A DNA stretch of 64,000 bases, taken from the NCBI RefSeq assembly GCF_000327385.1, contig NW_008710145.1, positions 62,001 to 126,000 on the forward strand. Direction: 5' to 3'. This document shows positions 59,301 to 64,000 of this stretch, piece by piece. The notes under the pieces were generated by a model, which worked only from the letters and a program-made list of their open reading frames with translations, was not told where the DNA came from and searched no databases. Source of the DNA: Lottia gigantea. Taxonomy: Eukaryota > Mollusca > Gastropoda > Lottiidae. Position 1 is the stretch's first letter, and each line of letters opens with the position of its first letter. The translations under genes and the position numbers were made by a program.

Positions 59301-60273
59301 GAAAGAGTTATCAACAGTATTATGTATCGAGATTTTCTTGAGAGGTTTTATTATATAAAATCAAAAATATAATCTTGCCAGGCAAGATAACATACGCCCA
59401 CTACCAGCTGTCAGGAATGATAAACTCTTTAGTGGCTTAATAACAAATTTTCAAATCATCCGTACACACAAGGGCAATAACGCTGAAACTGTTTATCTGA
59501 TTCTTACCAATTTCTAACCTGAGCCAGTCTCATCAATATATACATGCATATTGAGTTTCATCAATATTGAAAATTGACGCGTTTATACTAAGTCAAGGGC
59601 AATAACTCTGAAACTGTTCATCCAATTATTATCAATTTCGAACTTGAATGATATCTCAAGTATACAATATATACATGCATACCAAGTTTCATCAAGACCA
59701 GGTAAAAACTGTAGCCTCTATTGCACCTAAAAGAAATGTGAAAGGACGGACAGGGGCGACGGAAATATATGTCCACGTTTTCATGTGGGCGTATAAAAAC
59801 AATTCTGTTCCTGATTTAGGAAAACTTATTTTGAACAATTTCATGTTTCTGGATTCATATTGCACAATACCTGTGCATTTACTTAATTTATAAAATATTC
59901 AAAAGATGACTATGAAATAAGTCCTTAGGTGTTGTGTATTGGTCGTTTCTCAAGTTGCTATCAGATTTTCATGAATCAAGTGATGTTTAATTTCTTTTTC
60001 TATCAAGTATGGATCAAAAAACAGGAGACAAAGATGACTTGATAAAAATGAACTTACCTTTTTCTTCAAGGCATTCCTTCTAAAAAAGGCTTTACATGAT
60101 TCACAAGTAATTGCATTGAAATTATAACCTAAAGCTCTATCACCACATACACCACAAAACTTGTCATCTTTACTCTTAGAGCGTTTCCTTGGTCTTTCAC
60201 CATCCTCGGTCATTTCATCACTTTCTCCAAGATCTTGATATGCATCATGACTCTCATTTCCTGATTCACACAT
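46445..60273 (-). CDS. NR1J: Receptor B: NR1J (HR96-like) nuclear receptor, spliced, 3 coding exons
   Basis: On the - strand, exons 60273-60058, 58403-58286 and 47385-46445 join to 1,275 nt: 424 residues plus TAA, all phases matching. Residues 1-39 form an acidic then basic N-terminus. The first finger is C40, C43, C57, C60 with P-box CESCKA at 57-62; the second is C76, C82, C92, C95 followed by RLQKC. The hinge (about 105-195) is longer than in receptor A and holds IKQE at 138-141, a match to the SUMO-acceptor pattern. The LBD has [14 protein letters not shown] at 256-269 and an AF-2 core IMLEIL at 416-421 (Glu419). The NR1J assignment rests on the P-box and zinc fingers; a ligand-sensing role is inferred from the family. 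Introns are 1,654 and 10,900 bp, the larger one full of transposons. The LBD is only distantly similar to receptor A. The ATG directly follows a possible TTTTAG acceptor, so upstream exons are likely. Confidence 0.88.
48937..48956 (+). promoter_or_regulatory. AGGTCA cluster: DR1 overlapping IR1
   Basis: AGGTCA at 48937 and 48944 (spacer A) form a perfect DR1. The second copy and TGACCT at 48951 (spacer T) form a perfect IR1. Two more TGACCT half-sites lie at 48910 and 48920. DR1 suits RXR/HNF4-type dimers and IR1 suits EcR/FXR-type dimers. Function here is untested. Confidence 0.5.
49843..49895 (+). promoter_or_regulatory. AGGTCA cluster: two DR0, DR1 and IR1
   Basis: TGACCTTGACCT occurs at 49843-49854 and 49859-49870, each a DR0 that also contains TCAAGGTCA on the - strand, the extended half-site used by ERR/FTZ-F1-type receptors. 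GGGTCAAAGGTCA at 49876-49888 is a DR1, and its second half forms an IR1 with TGACCT at 49890. Confidence 0.5.
50308..50353 (+). promoter_or_regulatory. AGGTCA cluster: DR0 plus single half-sites
   Basis: TGACCT at 50308, TGACCTTGACCT at 50324-50335 and AGGTCA at 50348-50353. The DR1 and IR1 of the other units are mutated here. Confidence 0.45.
50460..50506 (+). promoter_or_regulatory. AGGTCA cluster: half-sites plus IR1
   Basis: TGACCT at 50460 and 50470, then AGGTCA-T-TGACCT at 50494-50506, a perfect IR1. Confidence 0.45.
50897..51105. mobile_element. 209-bp hAT-type MITE with 8-bp target duplication
   Basis: TTCATAAC is duplicated exactly on both sides (50889-50896 and 51106-51113). Ends are CAGTAGCATATTTAGA and the inverted CAGGGGTAATATCTAC. 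CAG-type ends and 8-bp duplications are hAT hallmarks. The interior has C/G-rich GGGAGGGCC and GGCCCCC blocks. No coding capacity. Confidence 0.75.
51106..54289. other. Intron sequence with a CpG-richer patch
   Basis: Mostly unremarkable. Between about 52,020 and 52,570 CpG dinucleotides are visibly denser than in the surroundings, and AAAG|GTGAGT, a good + strand donor, occurs at 52,532. No protein family is encoded. Confidence 0.35.
54290..54410. repeat. CTTAAG-rich palindromic repeat (possible MITE)
   Basis: Many CTTAAG/CTTAAGTT words in alternating orientation, ending GATTCTGGGCCCT. A terminal pair is not clear, so the element type is a guess. Confidence 0.3.
54767..55231 (+). mobile_element. 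Penelope-like retroelement reverse-transcriptase fragment
   Basis: The frame reads [15 protein letters not shown], then [34 protein letters not shown] and [19 protein letters not shown]. These are the N-terminal RT motifs (ADKG, PKIHK-like and a region before the catalytic palm) of Penelope-like elements. The catalytic YADD-type part and the GIY-YIG domain are absent, so it is a decayed fragment. It lies antisense to receptor B within its large intron. Confidence 0.7.
55232..56443. other. Intron sequence, nothing recognised
   Basis: AT-rich with ORFs of about 60 codons at most. Confidence 0.5.
56447..57700 (+). mobile_element. 1,254-bp terminal-inverted-repeat DNA element carrying an ORF
   Basis: GGCCATACCAAAATAAT opens the element and its exact inverse closes it. 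The inverted match continues for about 31 bases with few differences (TTCTGTTC-TC-GG). TGA flanks both ends (56444-56446, 57701-57703), a possible 3-bp target duplication. Subterminal regions on both sides are A/T homopolymer-rich with CGTACC words. A 3-bp duplication with GG ends would suit a PIF/Harbinger-like mechanism, but the TGA site is not typical, so the superfamily stays open. The strand is that of the internal ORF. Confidence 0.75.
56904..57479 (+). CDS. Unknown 191-codon ORF inside the TIR element
   Basis: Open from ATG 56904 to TAA 57479, up to 191 residues. The first ~30 residues are strongly hydrophobic ([20 protein letters not shown]). A downstream ATG at 57007 ([11 protein letters not shown]) would give a 157-residue soluble protein, and a TGATTTTAG just before could be a splice acceptor. 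The soluble part has a Cys-containing helical first half ([21 protein letters not shown]), a Ser-rich linker and a Trp-containing C-terminus ([20 protein letters not shown]). I recognise no DDE triad, zinc finger or other domain. It may be an accessory protein, a captured host exon or the N-terminal part of a lost transposase. Length and composition suggest real coding, moderately surely. Confidence 0.4.
   Translation: MADAVLELIFVFVFFTKMILVIKIRSHQKLILPNMAFDVEPENTFKDVYDLASAGIQSCISQIPEKVYIKDNMEKSCGVLVTLSLKISLCDELKSKFVDFLINLPSHSSSAEPVCNTSKSDKNVFDFMMASRKTLMFPEKPTPPVFDKTLTGPQKLFCDVLDWCKTIDDGWSKDQLICAKEILWKITNKYY
57704..58285. other. Intron sequence, nothing recognised
   Basis: AT-rich stretch between the TIR element and the second zinc-finger exon of receptor B. 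A 92-codon - strand ORF here is hydrophobic and unassignable. Confidence 0.5.
58286..58403 (-). CDS. NR1J: Receptor B exon with second zinc finger
   Basis: On the - strand the acceptor TTCTAATTTCAG precedes [10 protein letters not shown] and the donor is TTAG|GTAAG. The 118-nt exon encodes residues 73-111 plus one base of Gly112. All four zinc-binding cysteines are present (C76, C82, C92, C95), as is the [11 protein letters not shown] motif. The exon stops right after MIL, about 17 residues earlier than the matching exon of receptor A. It is too short to stand out as an ORF and was found by looking for the missing finger. Confidence 0.88.
58404..60057 (-). other. Receptor B intron 1 (1,654 bp)
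   Basis: GT...AG intron between the two zinc-finger exons. It contains a Helentron-like copy at 59,371-59,799 and is otherwise unremarkable. Confidence 0.85.
59371..59799 (-). mobile_element. Helentron-like family 1, compact well-preserved copy
   Basis: A perfect hairpin arm pair ATCTTGCC/GGCAAGAT (59372-59388) precedes ATACGCCCAC (59392-59401). The far end has GTGGGCGTAT (59785-59794). On the - strand the element runs from the motif alone to motif plus hairpin. It has two diverged internal units, containing AGGGCAATAAC, AAGTTTCATCA and GGACGGACAGGGGCGACG. Confidence 0.6.
60058..60273 (-). CDS. NR1J: Receptor B exon with N-terminus and first zinc finger
   Basis: The exon encodes residues 1-72. 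It ends AAG|GTAAGT, a perfect donor (the GT lies just below 60058), in phase 0 after NALKKK. The start codon at 60271-60273 abuts a TTTTAG that could be a splice acceptor. If so, this is not the first exon of the transcript. Confidence 0.9.
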
Positions 60274-60673
60274 CTAAAATATTGAACAATATACAAATTA
60301 ATATCAACATACAATGTAAAATATACTGTCAGGGCATACTCAGATTGTTTTGATTCTAGTCCACTGAGCAAAATCAATGATCTTATTGAAGTAAAAAGTA
60401 GTCTGCTTATAACATTACATAAACAACCTACATACTTTACTTATAAAATGTAGAAAAGAAATCAACACAATTTTGATTATTGGAAGATTTCCTTTCAGGA
60501 AGATTATACAAACATAATAATACCACATACAAGCAATGATTATTGTATTCACTAATATAACCTTTTTGGCATGGAATATTTTAACACATAATTGAAAAAT
60601 CCTATTGTCTGAGCAAAGTAGCCTCAAAATACTACTGTTAGTCTTAGAATGTCTTAATAACAAAACACAAGAC
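60274..60673. other. Upstream of receptor B first coding exon, nothing recognised
   Basis: Either intron or 5' flank. A 92-codon - strand ORF is not recognisable. Confidence 0.45.
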
Positions 60674-61261
60674 AATATTATGGAATATAACACACTTCTT
60701 TAATAAGGTTAGGTACATAACGTTTTAACACAATATACTTTTTTTTTTTTTTCTTTTTTTTTTTTTATCTATCTTTTTTTTTTTTTTTTTTAAGCACTCA
60801 GATATTGTGTCTGCTTAAAGCGATCTCATATATACAAGTAGTAGCAAGACACACAGTACATTTCTCCAGAGAAGAGTTTATTATTTTCCAGGGTTACTCG
60901 GCTTCACCACTTGGACGTTACGGGCTATTGTTGTTAGTGGTCCTATGTAGTAGCTAGAAGGACCACAGGGGGTTAGAGGCCCTGAGATCCCAACTCTAAT
61001 ACATAGGATTGTTACCTCCATGACTTCGCATTGTTAACTCACTTGTTTTAATACCCTTTTATCCATTGTCTCTCTTAATCACTTGTTATTACCCTTTTAT
61101 CTTTTGTCCCTCTTAATCTCTATATTGTTTCTTGTTGGTATATATTTTGTTATGTTTTATTCTCTTGCCATTACATCTGATGACGACACGTGTATATTGT
61201 GTTGTGTTGAAACGTTATGTGCCTAACCTTATTAAAGAAGTGTGTTATATTCCATAATATT
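60674..61261. mobile_element. 588-bp inverted-repeat element with ~60-bp near-identical ends
   Basis: AATATTATGGAATATAACAC begins the left end and its inverse closes the right. The match continues about 60 bases through CACTTCTTTAATAAGGTTAGG with around three differences. A long poly-T (60,739-60,792) sits just inside the left arm. Next to the right arm lies CTGATGACGACACG...GTGTTGAAACG, which resembles the CTGATGA/GAAA words seen near Penelope-like element ends. It could be a MITE or two facing Penelope-like tails. High arm identity suggests recent origin. Confidence 0.6.
60739..60792. repeat. Poly-T tract
   Basis: Around 50 bases of T with single C and one TATCTATC interruption. Confidence 0.9.
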
Positions 61262-61289
61262 AATAATATAATAATTGTTTTGTGTTTTG

Positions 61290-61323
61290 TTATATGTATA
61301 TATATATTATATATATATATATG
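61290..61323. repeat. (TA)n microsatellite
   Basis: Near-perfect alternating TA just outside the 60.7-61.3 kb element. Confidence 0.85.
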
Positions 61324-61710
61324 TAATAATATCAAGCCTAAATTATATCATTTATTCACAGGAAAGAAAGAGTAGTAAAATTTTTTTGACATTCTAACCA
61401 AATTTATCATAATTTCACATGTAAACATTTAAATATAAAAGTAGCAAACAAGAACAAAAAATAGGATATCGAACAACATTGGCATTAAAAAATTGTGAAA
61501 GAAAATTCTCCATTTTTAAAATCATAAGTCATTTTGCAGGTACATTTTTTACTTGAATATAATGTATTTCCAAAGATTTTGATATTTATAGCTTGCCATC
61601 CTTTCATTCTTTTTGGCAAAAATAACCAAAATGTTCATATTCCACAATCAATCTTGACATTGTTTTAAATTCTTACTTGGAAATAATAATTACATTTACA
61701 ATTTCCTTTA

Positions 61711-62071
61711 ACCCATTTAACATTACAAAATTAAACGTTCCGAGAACAGTCAAGCATTCTGAGAACTGTTCCAATTCTGGCCTATCTCGGTGAGGTGGTC
61801 TCAGAACAGGCTTGACAAATTGGTGTAATGTAAACGGTAACCTTCCAAGAATGCTTTACTGCGCATGCCTTACAAGCAACCTTCACCTTTTTCTCGCGGA
61901 GTTTCGTCATATAAATTCAAATTGTTAATTACATCCAGATGTCATCACAGTGACTACAAGGGTTAATTTAAACTTCTTCAAGAAGAGTTCCACAGATAAA
62001 ATGCTTTGCATTTACACTACATATAAAGAACTGTTCTCAGACGACTTTAGTTTACTGTAATGTAAATGGGT
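61711..62071. mobile_element. 361-bp MITE-like inverted-repeat element
   Basis: ACCCATTTAACATTACA at the left and the inverted ACCCATTTACATTACAG at the right, both followed by an A-rich stretch and GAGAACAG. No ORF. The target duplication is unclear (TAA against TAC). Confidence 0.55.
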
Positions 62072-64000
62072 ACATTTTATCATGACCTGGTCTGGACAGA
62101 GAACGGAACGCTTAATAGCGGCCTGGTGTTAAAGGGGCTTTTAGCCCACAATTACATCTTACAGAGGTACAGTGGTGTAACCTATATTCGTACATAAAGA
62201 TTAACACTGAATTTCGTCAAAATTAAAAAACTCAAATTTATTTTTTATGTCAGGTTCCTCAGATATTCTTTAAAATGATTAAAATTGGTTTGTTTCCATT
62301 TTGTCGGAATTTCCCACTTTGACCCATATTTCATGAGTAATACATTTTATGTATATTATTTAATTGTAACCAATGACAATTCCTTCAAAGAACCATGATA
62401 TAAAAAAAAATATTGACTGACAAAATAAGATAAGTAAAACATAAGAGTGATTTATTGCTAAAAAACATTGAAACAATATAAGAATATGGCCCATATTGAA
62501 TTCTATAGAATTTTCCTGACATGGAATACGCTAGTTTGTCACGTGACGTCATTCAGTGAACTAGATTCTAGCGGATGACGCTTGGAATTGCGATTACAGC
62601 TTGGGATTATAAGGAAATTCGGCCGATAAAAAAATATATTTGGTAATAATTGAAATCCACCATTTTGTGTTTGTCAAAGTATACATTAATACATTTTACC
62701 TTGCTTGAAACTACTAAATTCATTCTACTAGCTGATATTGTAGAGATAACCCATGTTTATCAAGAAAAGCAAATGCAGAGGTCACGTGAGGTGGTACATG
62801 AAAATTATTAATTTTTTCCAGAGATGCATGAAAAATAGGTTAGGACAGAATTAGGTTACTTGACTGTATATTATAATAGTTTGAATACATGCTTTACATA
62901 TAGGATAATGAACAAAACTTACTTTTACAAATAACAAAGCAAAAGTTGAGTCATAGAAAACCTTGAGGCGAGACCAGAGTGTATTTAGTACTGTCATGCC
63001 TTTTTGTGTATATTATAAAATCAATCAAGAACTCAACAAGGTGCATTATAAAAAAAATCACCTTAAGTTTAGACGAAAACTAAACATTTAATTTATTTTT
63101 GCGATTAACCCAATCTCGTCCAATGTATAGATTCATTAATATACAGACAAGGTTAACATCCAGAAGCCAGAAGAGAGTATAATCCAGTCTTTATCATTTC
63201 AACATCACTTTCAAAACTTATCCCTTGTTAGAAAAACTTCTACCTCAGAATAAAGACCTTGTCCTGTCTTGAGATATCACAGAATTTGAATCAAGGTTAA
63301 ACATCAAACAGATTTGCCCAGTTAATTTCGGGATGAATTTCAGCTCTCAGATATATCATCCTTTTAAAACATTACCATTTACAAGCACTGTCATTATCAA
63401 AACCAAACAGCTTAGAATCCAAGAATCAAAGATACAGAAAAGAAAATGTGATACAAAAGAAATACTTTCTGACCTTTTCTCTTTTTAACAAAAAAGAATA
63501 TGTCATACAGATAAGATGTAGCCTTGACTGAATAATTCAGAATATGGGCCTACTTGAAAGTGGTCACAGCTTTAAACAGGCTGTTGATCAGAACAAAATA
63601 ATCTCTAAGATGCAACATTGCAAGTGGCAATTTATGGTCAATTAAAACTGAGCCATAAGGGATTTTCAAACAGTTAATTACCGTGTGCACAATTGTCCTT
63701 TATAGCCAAGCAAAGATATTAGTGCACATTAGGGTCGATTCAAAACATAAACACAAATACATTAGTAGTATAAAAAGTAATGGACAAAATACATCAAGAT
63801 TGTTTGGTTTCAATTTCTATCTATTCTACCCAAAGCTAAAATGGACTGCTCAAGTTAATATTTCTGATGGAACACGGATGTGGGCTAAAAAAATTTTCTT
63901 CTCACTGGATATGCATTGTGTGATATGTATGATCGACCTTATAGTTATATAAGTCAAGGTAGACAAATAACCTAGATAGATATATATAGAAATATTATAT
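62072..64000. other. Upstream flank of receptor B, no gene seen
   Basis: AT-rich except for a CpG-richer patch around 62.5-62.6 kb holding E-box and CRE motifs. An 89-codon + strand ORF at 63,683 has no recognisable content. A non-coding first exon of receptor B may lie here but could not be placed. Confidence 0.45.
62540..62551. promoter_or_regulatory. Overlapping E-box and CRE (CACGTGACGTCA)
   Basis: CACGTG (62540-62545) shares two bases with a full palindromic TGACGTCA (62544-62551), in a locally GC-richer patch about 2.3 kb upstream of the first coding exon of receptor B. bHLH-Zip and CREB/ATF factors bind such sites. Another CACGTG overlapping AGGTCA lies at 62779-62788. Promoter role is inferred only from position and composition. 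Confidence 0.35.

Noticed and set aside
61150-61230. A functional hammerhead ribozyme
   Set aside because: CTGATGA and GAAA are present, but the core-closing base pair is missing and no clear stem I/III could be drawn by eye; kept only as a resemblance.

Overview
The window is AT-rich, intron-bearing animal DNA. Genes are sparse, splice sites are canonical, minisatellites are long and many small transposons are present. Its one unmistakable protein family is a pair of nuclear hormone receptors of the NR1J (HR96/DAF-12) group, recognised by the P-box CESCKA and the HR96-like zinc fingers. Duplicated NR1J receptors, Penelope-like retroelement pieces and Helitron-type elements with internal repeats fit a lophotrochozoan, most likely a mollusc. 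The species cannot be fixed from the sequence.

Layout. Receptor A is on the + strand at 4.3-9.4 kb: three coding exons and 375 residues. Receptor B is on the - strand at 46.4-60.3 kb: three coding exons and 424 residues. The genes face each other tail to tail across about 37 kb in which I find no other convincing gene. Their DBD first fingers are almost identical, but the LBDs are only about one third identical by eye, and the intron behind the second zinc finger sits at a different place in each. This is therefore an old duplicate pair. No 5' non-coding exon could be placed for either gene.

The space between and around the genes is repeat-derived. At least six pieces of one Helentron-like family share a GTGGGCGTAT terminus and an adjacent hairpin (20.2, 24.5, 32.3, 32.8, 44.9 and 59.4 kb). 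There are fragments of Penelope-like retroelements (21.7-22.4, 39.3 and 54.8 kb), two tRNA-derived SINEs (13.4 and 38.5 kb) and several inverted-repeat elements (35.9, 39.6, 42.0, 43.6, 50.9, 56.4, 60.7 and 61.7 kb). Three minisatellites have periods of 44 bp (29.5-30.3 kb), 32 bp (30.3-30.6 kb) and 63 bp (34.1-35.2 kb).

The most interesting structure is a 2.6 kb Helentron-like element (48,096-50,702) inside the 10.9 kb second intron of receptor B. It carries a repeated cluster of AGGTCA nuclear-receptor half-sites in DR0, DR1 and IR1 arrangements, so a mobile element loaded with receptor-type binding motifs lies within a nuclear-receptor gene. The same intron also holds a 1.25 kb terminal-inverted-repeat element with a 191-codon ORF I cannot assign to any transposase family.
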